From the NCBI GenBank assembly GCA_964459385.1, contig CAYWLG010000001.1, forward strand, positions 62,001 through 126,000: DNA of 64,000 nucleotides, given 5' to 3'. The notes below the pieces were generated by a model. The model was not told the origin of the DNA. It worked only from the letters and a program-made list of their open reading frames with translations, and did not search any database. Position numbers and translations under genes: made by a program. Below, piece by piece: positions 52,744 to 59,915 of this stretch; position 1 is the stretch's first letter; every line of letters begins with the position of its first letter. This DNA comes from UBA6107 sp964459385 (GTDB lineage Bacteria; Chloroflexota; Anaerolineae; Anaerolineales; Anaerolineaceae).

Positions 52744-53916
52744 ATGAACAAAAAAGCAATTTTATCGATCCTTCCCATCTTATTGATCGGCGCGCTGGTT
52801 CTTGCTGCTTGTAACTTCCCGGGCCTAGGGGGATCTGCCAACAACGAGGCACAGATTCAAACAATGGCGGCTGCTACCGTGGCCGCACAATTGAGCGAAT
52901 ATCAAACCCAAACGGCGCAGGCCGGGCAGGTGATCATTGTGACCGCCACCCCGCAGGCGAACCCCACTGCCACGGCACAGCCGCTGGCAACCGCCACCCC
53001 ATACCCGACCCCGTTGCCGCCAACGGCCACGCCGAAACCCTGTAATCAGGCTTCCTTTGTGGAAGATGTCAGTATCCCCGATGGCACCAAGTTGACCGCC
53101 TCCACTCCGTTCACCAAGACCTGGCGCATCACCAATGTGGGTACCTGCACCTGGACGACCAGTTATGTGGCCTATTTCGTGAGCGGCAATTCAATGAGCG
53201 CTGCCGCCACCTATGCTTTCCCGAACTCGGTGGCTCCCGGCCAGACGGTGGATATTTCTGTGCCGCTAGTGGCCCCCAGTTCAACCGGTGATTTTACCGG
53301 CAGTTGGAAGTTCCGTGCCCCCAATGGGGATGTGTTTGGTGTAGGCGCCAACGGCGGCGTGCCCGTGACCGTGGTCATCAAGGTCATCAGCGTGCCGACC
53401 CCGAAAGACCCCGACACCCTGTACGACTTCATCAAGAACTACTGCGATGCCGAATGGCGCACCAATGCCGGGTTTATTACCTGCCCGAGCACGAGCGTGG
53501 ACTTCACCAATGGCTCTATTCTGCGCACCTACAACCCGGTGCTCGAAAACGGCAGCAAAGACGATGAAGGCGCGCTGATCACTGTGCCGGCTACCGGCGG
53601 TGATGGCATGATCCAGGGGCAGTTCCCGGCCTTCATGGTGCATGCAGGTGACCGCATTAGAGGTACACTGCTGTGTTCCGGCAATTACTCTGCCTGTGAC
53701 GTGACCTTCGAGGTCATCGCCCAGGAAAAGGGCAGTGCCAGCACCACTTCGCTCGGCACCTGGCACAAAACGCTGGATCAATCGCTTGTGCCGATCGATC
53801 TCGACCTGACCGCCTATGACGGCAAGAACATGATCTTTTATCTGAAGGTTTCCAGCAACGGAAATTCAAGCGGTGATGTGGCGCAGTGGATGGCCATTCG
53901 CATCACTCATCCCTAA
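52744..53916 (+). CDS. Lipoprotein with NBR1-Ig-like domain
   Basis: A 390-residue lipoprotein with signal peptide ending LVLAAC (Cys23). A Thr/Pro/Ala-rich linker (about 60-98) follows. Then comes an NBR1-Ig-like domain at about 99-212 (ASFVEDVSIPDGT, FTKTWRITNVGTCTWT, GDFTGSWKFRAPNG). Such domains are common in surface proteins of Chloroflexota. The remaining ~175 residues contain further cysteines (CDAEWRTNAGFITCP, CSGNYSACD) in a domain I do not recognise; the cysteines are likely paired by disulfides outside the cell. AGGAG lies eight bases before the ATG at 52744; a TTG six bases earlier is less likely. Confidence 0.82.
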   Translation: MNKKAILSILPILLIGALVLAACNFPGLGGSANNEAQIQTMAAATVAAQLSEYQTQTAQAGQVIIVTATPQANPTATAQPLATATPYPTPLPPTATPKPCNQASFVEDVSIPDGTKLTASTPFTKTWRITNVGTCTWTTSYVAYFVSGNSMSAAATYAFPNSVAPGQTVDISVPLVAPSSTGDFTGSWKFRAPNGDVFGVGANGGVPVTVVIKVISVPTPKDPDTLYDFIKNYCDAEWRTNAGFITCPSTSVDFTNGSILRTYNPVLENGSKDDEGALITVPATGGDGMIQGQFPAFMVHAGDRIRGTLLCSGNYSACDVTFEVIAQEKGSASTTSLGTWHKTLDQSLVPIDLDLTAYDGKNMIFYLKVSSNGNSSGDVAQWMAIRITHP

Positions 53917-53925
53917 TCTCACAAT

Positions 53926-53958
53926 AAAGCCTGCTTCTGTGCAGGAGCAGGCTTTTAT
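53926..53958 (+). terminator. Rho-independent terminator
   Basis: AAAGCCTGCT and AGCAGGCTTT form a 10-bp stem with a TCTGTGCAGG loop, followed by TATT. Confidence 0.82.
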
Positions 53959-54010
53959 TCCGGCATTTGTTTTGCTATACTGTTTAGACAGTGTTTTGTA
54001 AGGAGGAAAA

Positions 54011-55063
54011 ATGGGTGCGATGATGAAATCCAGGTCAAGTCGAATACTTTTGATTTGCCTTGCTGTTTTACTGGCAGCCGGCCTGTTGGTGGCCTTGGTA
54101 CGCCCGGGTCAGGCTTATCCGGTGCCGATCATTTCGATCGTGTCTGTTGACAAGAATGTTTCGGTCACGGTGGCGGGCACGAGCTTCCCGGCCGGACAGA
54201 CCTTCACGGTCACAATGGGCCCCTATGGCAGCTACGGCGTGGGCGGCACGGTGGTGGGTTCTTATGATTCAGGTTCAGGCGCTTATTTCACCAACACCTA
54301 TGCCATCCCAGCCGGGCTGGTGGGTCTGGATCGTATCGCCATCCGTTTTGAAAGCGCACAGGGCTTTTTCAGCTACAACTGGTTCTATAATGACAGCGCG
54401 GGCAGCCCCACAGCGGCGCCTGCCTACCTGGGTTACCCCACCTTTGACATTTCTTCGGTGATCAGCGGCAGCAGTGTAACGGTCTTGACCCATAACATGC
54501 CGGCCGGACAGGTCTTTACGGTGCGCATGGGGGCTTATGGCACCTATGCCGTCAACGGCACGGTGGTGGGTTCCACCTCTGACGCCGGCGGCTCATACAG
54601 CGCCACCTTCTCAATTCCGGCTGAATTGTCCGCCTTGCCGCAAATCGCCATCCGCATGGATGGACCGAGTGGTTTGTATGCCTTCAACTGGTTCAATAAT
54701 GCCGGCGGCAGTTCGTCCAGCCCGGTGCCGGTGATCACACTGGATCCCGGCGCTCCCGCTCCGCTGCCATCCTATTATGGCATTCCGACCATCAACATCT
54801 CGGCTGTGGTGCGCGATTCAACCGTGACCATTTATGGCAACAACTTCCCGGCCGGGCAAACCTTTAATGTGTTGATGGGGGGATATGGCACTTATGGCGT
54901 GGGCGGCATTGCCGTGGCCTCGGTTTCACCCTCCGGCAGCTTTAGCGCCACTTACTCCATCCCTTCTGCACTGGCCGGGCTGGATAAGATCGCCATCCGG
55001 CTGGAAACGGGCAACGGTTACTACTACGCCTACAACTGGTTCTACAATAACTCCACTTACTAG
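54011..55063 (+). CDS. Secreted protein with three tandem ~88-residue repeats
   Basis: A 350-residue protein with an N-terminal hydrophobic segment (about 11-30). Three repeat units follow, at about 40-128, 143-230 and 258-347. Each has the order V-S-V-T-V, then FPAGQTF-x-V-x-MG-x-YGTYGVGG, then a Ser/Gly-rich turn and SIPxxLAGLDKIAIRLE, ending YxYNWFYN. The linkers between units are Ala/Pro/Ser-rich. The pattern is that of a small beta-sandwich adhesin or matrix module. I do not recognise the domain. Strong AGGAGG site before the ATG; it has its own terminator. Confidence 0.78.
   Translation: MGAMMKSRSSRILLICLAVLLAAGLLVALVRPGQAYPVPIISIVSVDKNVSVTVAGTSFPAGQTFTVTMGPYGSYGVGGTVVGSYDSGSGAYFTNTYAIPAGLVGLDRIAIRFESAQGFFSYNWFYNDSAGSPTAAPAYLGYPTFDISSVISGSSVTVLTHNMPAGQVFTVRMGAYGTYAVNGTVVGSTSDAGGSYSATFSIPAELSALPQIAIRMDGPSGLYAFNWFNNAGGSSSSPVPVITLDPGAPAPLPSYYGIPTINISAVVRDSTVTIYGNNFPAGQTFNVLMGGYGTYGVGGIAVASVSPSGSFSATYSIPSALAGLDKIAIRLETGNGYYYAYNWFYNNSTY
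54128..55051 (+). repeat. Three tandem coding repeats
   Basis: Units at about 54128-54394, 54437-54700 and 54782-55051. Each encodes FPAGQ-F-V-MG-YGTY followed about 35 residues later by IAIR and NWF. The first and third units are the most alike at the protein level, and the DNA similarity is clear around the AACTTCCCGGCCGG stretch. Confidence 0.75.
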
Positions 55064-55085
55064 AAATGCTTTTGTAAGGTTATTG

Positions 55086-55114
55086 ATCACCCGGCGATAA
55101 ACCGGGTGATTTTC
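55086..55114 (+). terminator. Rho-independent terminator
   Basis: ATCACCCGG and CCGGGTGAT form a 9-bp stem around CGATAAA, followed by TTTCT. Confidence 0.85.
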
Positions 55115-55153
55115 TATACGGGTAAAAATTTCCTAAAATCTGCGAAAAAATAC

Positions 55154-55182
55154 GTGAAAAATGCAAATTTATTCACTATAAT
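55154..55182 (+). promoter_or_regulatory. Promoter of the GGDEF gene
   Basis: GTGAAA (55154-55159) and a consensus TATAAT (55177-55182) with 17 bases between them. The leader to the ATG at 55300 is about 110 bases. It contains two stem-loops, CGAATG-cgtt-CATTCG and TTGCGTC-N9-GATGCAA. Confidence 0.55.
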
Positions 55183-55299
55183 AAGGGAATAAGCAGCGAA
55201 TGCGTTCATTCGAGCCAATCATAAACAAAACGAATATCTGAAAAACGATTTTTGAGTTTGCGTCTGATCGTTGGATGCAAAGTCGTATCAAGGGGAAGA

Positions 55300-56364
55300 A
55301 TGAGTTCTTTAGTTCGAAAAAGTCGCTTTTATAAGGTCCTGAACAGCTTTATTGTCATGGATCTGATCATGAGGGTCGTTTTTCTGGGGGCATTCTTTTG
55401 GTTAAGAACCAGCCTGCTGTTGGTCTATTCGGCCCTGAGCGTGGTCGTCATCTTGACCGCGTTCTTCATTAATCGCGGCAACGATCAGAAGCTGGCATTT
55501 TTTATCGTGTTCTTCGATGCGGTTTTGCTGACCACACTGGCCACCGTTACCTATGGCTGGAACAGTGGTTTTTATTTTCTGTTTTTTGAACTGATGTTGT
55601 TGATTTTTATAAATTCAGAGTTCAAACAGGTCGCCAAACTGGTGTTTGGAACACTGTTGAGCTTTTATTTGGTGATCTTGTATTTGACCGGAAATGCCCA
55701 TGCGCCGCTGCAGGTGATTGATTCATATCTCCTGCAGGCGATCTTTGCCACCAATCTGATTCAGGGTCTGTTCTCGTTCAGCATGATGGGATACTTTTTT
55801 GAGCAGGCTGCTGAGAACGCCGAAAATGAGATCATCCAGGCCAACCAGCGCTTGCTGAGCATGGCTAATACCGACCCGGTGACCAATCTGCTCAACCGGC
55901 GCATGATGATGAACCGCATCGAGGATGAAAAGGCGAAGGTTGATCGGGGCGGCAAACCTTTTGTGATCATCATGGTGGATATTGACAATTTCAAGCACAT
56001 CAACGATGTTTACGGCCATGAAGGGGGCGATTTTGTGTTGGTGCAACTGGCAGAGCGCATCAACCTGGCACTGCGAAAGACCGATCTGGTCTCACGCTGG
56101 GGCGGGGACGAGTTTTTATTCATGCTGCCCGAGACCAAACTGGCTGACGGTGCCAACGTGGCCGAAAAGGTGCGCAATCGTATCATTAAGACTCCCTTCG
56201 TCTACCGGGAGCGGGATATTGAAGTGACGCTGACCTTTGGGGTGAGTCAATGTGATGCGAATGTGGGGGCGGGCAGTTCCATTCGCAAGGCTGATCAGGC
56301 GCTTTACTTCGGCAAACATGCCGGCAAGAACCGGGTAATCAGCGAAAACATGCTGGAAAATTGA
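55300..56364 (+). CDS. Membrane diguanylate cyclase (GGDEF)
   Basis: A 354-residue protein with five or six membrane segments in the first ~170 residues, a short coiled linker and a C-terminal GGDEF domain. The active-site loop is RWGGDEFLF. An RxxD inhibitory I-site lies five residues before it (RKTDLVSRWGGDEF), so product feedback inhibition by cyclic di-GMP is expected. The enzyme makes cyclic di-GMP from two GTP. The N-terminus resembles no named sensor domain I can identify. I chose the ATG at 55300 after GGGGAAG. The stop abuts the convergent GNAT stop without any gap. Confidence 0.9.
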   Translation: MSSLVRKSRFYKVLNSFIVMDLIMRVVFLGAFFWLRTSLLLVYSALSVVVILTAFFINRGNDQKLAFFIVFFDAVLLTTLATVTYGWNSGFYFLFFELMLLIFINSEFKQVAKLVFGTLLSFYLVILYLTGNAHAPLQVIDSYLLQAIFATNLIQGLFSFSMMGYFFEQAAENAENEIIQANQRLLSMANTDPVTNLLNRRMMMNRIEDEKAKVDRGGKPFVIIMVDIDNFKHINDVYGHEGGDFVLVQLAERINLALRKTDLVSRWGGDEFLFMLPETKLADGANVAEKVRNRIIKTPFVYRERDIEVTLTFGVSQCDANVGAGSSIRKADQALYFGKHAGKNRVISENMLEN

Positions 56365-56877
56365 TCAGAGACCCAATCCTTTGAAGACAGGTGAATAGCT
56401 GACCAGGCCGCCGCTGCCATCGAGACCGTGCGGTTTTAAAGACACGGCCATGAAGTTCTCAGGGGGAACGTCGTAATCGCAGTAGAGATTCCAATCATCC
56501 AGGCGGGCAAAGCCAAAGCGCGTATAAAATGCGGGATCGCCCAGCACAAAAACGGCATCGTAACCGCGTGCCAGGGCCAGCTCAAGAGAGCGGCGTACCA
56601 GTTTGCTGCCAATGCCGCGTTTTTGATAGTTGGGGTGAACGGCCAGCGGTGCCAGCCCCAAAAAGTGTTTGCCAAACAGGTCAAACTCGCTGCTCACAGG
56701 TGAAAGCAGCACATGACCCACGACCTTACCTTCTTCTGCGGCGACAAGTGAAAGAACGGCAGCGCCCTCTTTGCGCAGGGCCTCCACCAGGGCCGGCTCG
56801 GCTGTGTTGCGAAAGGCGCTGAGCACCAGGCTGTGAATGGCGGGGATATCCGCTGCGGTTTCAGGGCGAATTTCCAA
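56365..56877 (-). CDS. GNAT N-acetyltransferase, YhbS-like
   Basis: A 170-residue acetyltransferase with the fold order of the GNAT family. The acetyl-CoA-binding motif is present in QKRGIGSKLVRRSLELA, with the preceding GLAPLAVHPNYQ. The RFGFARLDDWN end matches YhbS-like proteins. The substrate is unknown. The start lies only three bases after the end of the Elp3-like gene, so it is its operon partner. Confidence 0.85.
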   Translation of the reverse strand: MEIRPETAADIPAIHSLVLSAFRNTAEPALVEALRKEGAAVLSLVAAEEGKVVGHVLLSPVSSEFDLFGKHFLGLAPLAVHPNYQKRGIGSKLVRRSLELALARGYDAVFVLGDPAFYTRFGFARLDDWNLYCDYDVPPENFMAVSLKPHGLDGSGGLVSYSPVFKGLGL

Positions 56878-56880
56878 GGC

Positions 56881-58554
56881 TCAGATTCCCTTGCTGAGGT
56901 CTTTTACCAGATAGAGCTCGCCGCGCTCAAAGCCGCGGCTTTCGTAGTATTGGCGTGTGCCGATGGCGGCGATGACCGCCAGGCGGCTAAACCCTTTTGA
57001 AAGGGCAATCTCGCCGGCTCGTTTGAGCAGAGAAGTGCCCAGGCCGATGTGCTGGGCTGCGCCGGCCTGTTCGTGACCCACGGCCAGCGACTGGCCATAG
57101 ACGTGCACCTCGCGCACCAGGGCGGCGTTTTCGAGGTCGGGTATGGGCAGTTTGGGCGCTTCTGCATAGGGCAGAGACAGGCGCAAATAACCGGCAATTT
57201 GATCCTGTGGGGTGACGTAAGAGAGGAAATGCTCCTCGGCAGATGTGGGGTGATAAGTGAGGTCATCGAGGCGCAGCGTTTCTGGGTCTACTTTGCTGGT
57301 GCGCACCTCGCGGCAGCGCACGCAGCGGCAGGCTTTGCCACGCCGCTCCAGCTCAAGCATCACGTCCTGACGCAGGCTGGTGCGTTTGTTGCCTTCCACC
57401 ACGTGGGTGGAGGGAATGTCACGGATCACGCGGTTGACGCGGCAGTATTCGGGGAGGGTCTCTTTCAGGTCGGCGATCAATTGGATCAATTCTTCGGTCG
57501 TGTAGGGGGTATATTCGCCCTTTTGCCAGACCTTATAAAGTTCGGCGCTTTCGAGCAGTTGGGTTGGGTAGATCTTGATCTCATCGGGGGCATAACCATC
57601 AGCCCAGAGACGTTTGAAATCGGCCCGGTCTGAATCGAGGGTGGCGCCCAGCAGGTTGGGCATCCAGTGCAGCACGATCTTAAACCCGGCAGCGCGCAGC
57701 AAAGAGGTGGCCTGCAGCGTGCGGGCCGAATCGTGGCCGCGCAGGTTCAGCTCGAGCACACGATCATCCAAACTTTGGGCCCCCATCTGCACTTTGGTGA
57801 CGCCCAGCTTGCGCAGCCAGACCAGTTCTGCTGGGGTGATCTCGTCGGGGCGGGTTTCGATGACCAGTCCCACGTTGCGGTGGCTGGCGGTTTCATTGGC
57901 CAGGTGACGTTCCTGCAAAGGGGCGAGGTCGATCTTTTCGAGCGGGGTGTGGGCTCCCAGTGGTTCGGGCTCTCCCGGCAGCCCGGCTTCTTCCTGCGAA
58001 CGGGCGTTCATGGCGTCAAAGCAGCGCTGGATGAACCACTTCTGATAATCGCGGCGGTAAGAGCTCCAGGTGCCGCCCAGAATGAGCAGCTCGATCTTGT
58101 CGGTGGGGTGCCCCACGGCTTCATATTCGGTAATGCGCGAATTGACCTGGTTGAAGGGGTCAAACTTGTTCTGAAAAGCGCGGGCAGCCCCCGGTTCATC
58201 GACCAGGTAGCTCTTGGGCATGTAGTTTTCGGTGGGACAGAAGATGCAGCGTCCCGGGCAGGGGTAGGCTTTGGTGAGCACCGTGACGGTGGTAACGCCC
58301 GAAAGGGTGCGCACGGGTTTCATGCGAATGCGTTTGAGCAGCTCTTCGTCTTCTTGCCACTCGCCGCTTTCGACCAGTTGTTTATAAGCGGTGATGAGGA
58401 TGTGCTTGGCAAGCAGACCTCCGCCCGGGCCGGGATGGTCACGCAGAGAGCGATCGAGCCTGCGGCCGTCACGTACCTCTTCGAGCACCACTCTGGCTAA
58501 AACCAATTGTTCTTCAGAATAGACGCGTTTTTTGCGCCAGTTATCGATATCCAT
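56881..58554 (-). CDS. elp3: Elp3-like radical SAM/GNAT tRNA-modifying enzyme
   Basis: A 557-residue protein in two parts. The N-terminal radical SAM domain has the cluster motif Cys-x3-Cys-x2-Cys (CPGRCIFC) and family segments KPVRTLSGVTTVTVLT and LELNLRGHDSA. The C-terminal domain is a GNAT fold with the acetyl-CoA loop (QHIGLGTSLLKRA). Elp3 makes 5-carboxymethyluridine at position 34 of some tRNAs from acetyl-CoA. I chose the ATG at 58554 because a TATAAT on the minus strand (58576-58571) lies 17 bases upstream. The upstream extension has no ribosome site. Confidence 0.9.
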   Translation of the reverse strand: MDIDNWRKKRVYSEEQLVLARVVLEEVRDGRRLDRSLRDHPGPGGGLLAKHILITAYKQLVESGEWQEDEELLKRIRMKPVRTLSGVTTVTVLTKAYPCPGRCIFCPTENYMPKSYLVDEPGAARAFQNKFDPFNQVNSRITEYEAVGHPTDKIELLILGGTWSSYRRDYQKWFIQRCFDAMNARSQEEAGLPGEPEPLGAHTPLEKIDLAPLQERHLANETASHRNVGLVIETRPDEITPAELVWLRKLGVTKVQMGAQSLDDRVLELNLRGHDSARTLQATSLLRAAGFKIVLHWMPNLLGATLDSDRADFKRLWADGYAPDEIKIYPTQLLESAELYKVWQKGEYTPYTTEELIQLIADLKETLPEYCRVNRVIRDIPSTHVVEGNKRTSLRQDVMLELERRGKACRCVRCREVRTSKVDPETLRLDDLTYHPTSAEEHFLSYVTPQDQIAGYLRLSLPYAEAPKLPIPDLENAALVREVHVYGQSLAVGHEQAGAAQHIGLGTSLLKRAGEIALSKGFSRLAVIAAIGTRQYYESRGFERGELYLVKDLSKGI

Positions 58555-58570
58555 CGTTTTCACAGAGACC

Positions 58571-58578
58571 ATTATAAT
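58571..58578. promoter_or_regulatory. Shared, self-complementary -10 box of divergent promoters
   Basis: ATTATAAT reads as TATAAT on both strands (58573-58578 plus, 58576-58571 minus). It serves the methyltransferase on the plus strand and the Elp3-like gene on the minus strand. The plus-strand transcript would begin about at the ATG at 58586. No clear -35 boxes are seen. Confidence 0.5.
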
Positions 58579-58585
58579 GGGTATC

Positions 58586-59341
58586 ATGCGAAATTCGATC
58601 ATTAAGGCCTTAATTGATTTAAATGACCGTTTTTATACGGAATTTGGCGCTTCGTTTGCTTCTACGCGGCGGCGCGTGCAGCCGGGGGTGCTGCGTGTGC
58701 TGGACGAATGGGTGAAGGCGGGTAACTGGCTTGATCTGGGCTGCGGCAGCGGCGCTCTGGGGGGCATTTGGGTGGAACGGGGCATCGGCGGCCTTTATGA
58801 GGGGCTTGATTTCAGTCCGGTGCTGATTGCAGAGGCCAAGGCCGGCAGCGCGAAAACGCCGCCCGGCCCGGGGCAGCAGGTGCTTTATGCACAGGCGAAT
58901 TTGGGCGATCCGGCATGGACGGCTCAGTGCAGCCGCAGTGAGTATGATGGCATTTTAATGTTCGCCGCCATGCACCACCTGCCGGGGCGCGAAACCCGTC
59001 TGCGCCTGTTGAAACAGATCAACACCCTGCTGCCGGTGGGTGGGCTATTCATCCACTCTGAGTGGCAGTTTTTGCGCAGCCCCAAATGGGCGGCGCGGGT
59101 GCAAGACTGGCATCTGGCCGATATTGACCCGGCTGAGTTGGAAGAAGGCGACACGCTGCTCGATTGGCGACAGGAAGAAGCCGGGCAGCCCGGCAAAAGC
59201 GGACTGCGTTATGTACATCATTTCTCTGCCGCAGAATTGGCCAGCCTGGCGGCCGAAAGTGGTTTTAACATCCGCAGCGAGTTCGATTCGGATGGCGCGG
59301 GCGGGAACTTGAGCCTGTATCAGATCTGGCAGAAGCAGTAG
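58586..59341 (+). CDS. Class I SAM-dependent methyltransferase
   Basis: A 251-residue Rossmann-fold methyltransferase. The SAM-binding motif is LDLGCGSGALGG at about residues 49-60, with the following acidic residue in YEGLDFSP. The post-motif segment FAAMHHLPGRE (the D/N-x-x-H region) is of the methyltransferase 11/12 type. The substrate is unknown. The ATG at 58586 was chosen because the shared TATAAT ends eight bases earlier and there is no Shine-Dalgarno, implying a leaderless message. Confidence 0.85.
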   Translation: MRNSIIKALIDLNDRFYTEFGASFASTRRRVQPGVLRVLDEWVKAGNWLDLGCGSGALGGIWVERGIGGLYEGLDFSPVLIAEAKAGSAKTPPGPGQQVLYAQANLGDPAWTAQCSRSEYDGILMFAAMHHLPGRETRLRLLKQINTLLPVGGLFIHSEWQFLRSPKWAARVQDWHLADIDPAELEEGDTLLDWRQEEAGQPGKSGLRYVHHFSAAELASLAAESGFNIRSEFDSDGAGGNLSLYQIWQKQ

Positions 59342-59342
59342 C

Positions 59343-59762
59343 TTATTCGCTTTTTTGATCGAGATTGAGCAAAGTAGAGTTTTCGGCGATCAACGACTGC
59401 GGCGTCACCGAGATCTGTGTTTTAATCCCCTTGAGATGATAACTGACCGTGCGGCGTGAAATGCCCATCAGGCTGGCGATCTGGGCATTGCTGTATCCGT
59501 GCGAGGCCAGATCCAGCACCTGGCGCTGACGGCGGGTGAGGCTGTTTTGTATTCTCATCTTGGCCGGGCGGCCGCGTTTGCGCCGCGGCGAGACGATCAC
59601 GGTTTGCCCGATCTGGCTGGCGCTGAGCTGTTCGCCGCTGTCGAGCAGCAACTGCACCGGCATATCGCCGCCATTGATGGAAGCCGTCAGTTGTTTGGGC
59701 GGGATGGGTACTTCCATCTGAATGATGGTGGCATCATCAGGAAGGTAGAGCAGGCGGGTCAT
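59343..59762 (-). CDS. Small LuxR-type HTH regulator with AT-hook-like motif
   Basis: A 139-residue protein without a receiver domain. Residues 1-58 form a small domain I do not recognise (rich in hydrophobics, LLYLPDDATIIQMEVPIPPK). Residues 60-67 are RKRGRPAK, an AT-hook-like basic patch. A LuxR-family helix-turn-helix follows at about 75-118 (LTRRQRQVLDLASHGYSNAQ, IASLMGISRRTVSYHLKG). The ATG at 59762 follows GGAGAG; an upstream TTG would add four residues. It is probably autoregulated, because an 11-bp inverted repeat covers its own -10 box. Confidence 0.85.
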   Translation of the reverse strand: MTRLLYLPDDATIIQMEVPIPPKQLTASINGGDMPVQLLLDSGEQLSASQIGQTVIVSPRRKRGRPAKMRIQNSLTRRQRQVLDLASHGYSNAQIASLMGISRRTVSYHLKGIKTQISVTPQSLIAENSTLLNLDQKSE

Positions 59763-59784
59763 GGTTCTCTCCAAAAATATCCTC

Positions 59785-59812
59785 TAATAATAGAACTAAA
59801 TTTCTATTATTA
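59785..59812. promoter_or_regulatory. Inverted-repeat operator over the HTH gene promoter
   Basis: TAATAATAGAA-ctaaat-TTCTATTATTA is a perfect 11-bp inverted repeat. It overlaps the -10 box (59809-59814) and covers the expected start site of the minus-strand HTH gene, 23 bases before its ATG. Confidence 0.7.
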
Positions 59813-59837
59813 TGTCACAAAGGATTTCGGCTGTCAA
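59809..59837 (-). promoter_or_regulatory. Promoter of the HTH regulator gene
   Basis: On the minus strand a consensus TTGACA (59837-59832) and CATAAT (59814-59809) with 17 bases between them. Confidence 0.7.
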
Positions 59838-59857
59838 TATTTGACTTAAATATTTGA
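59836..59857. repeat. Two 9-bp direct repeats upstream of the HTH promoter
   Basis: AATATTTGA occurs at 59836-59844 and 59849-59857, a 13-base period. The first copy overlaps the -35 box, so this may be a second regulator site. Confidence 0.45.
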
Positions 59858-59881
59858 GACCCACTTCGGCCGGTGGGTCTC
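59856..59881. other. Hairpin between treS and the HTH gene
   Basis: GAGACCCAC and GTGGGTCTC form a 9-bp stem with an eight-base loop. It lies 34 bases after the treS stop. The T tail on the minus strand is weak (AAATATTT), so it is an imperfect terminator or an mRNA-end structure. Confidence 0.5.
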
Positions 59882-59915
59882 AAAAAAGGAGAGAAGAGGA
59901 GTGCACTTGGCCGGG

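Noticed and set aside
57667..58500. 277-codon ORF opposite the Elp3-like gene
   Set aside because: Antisense shadow without start signals.
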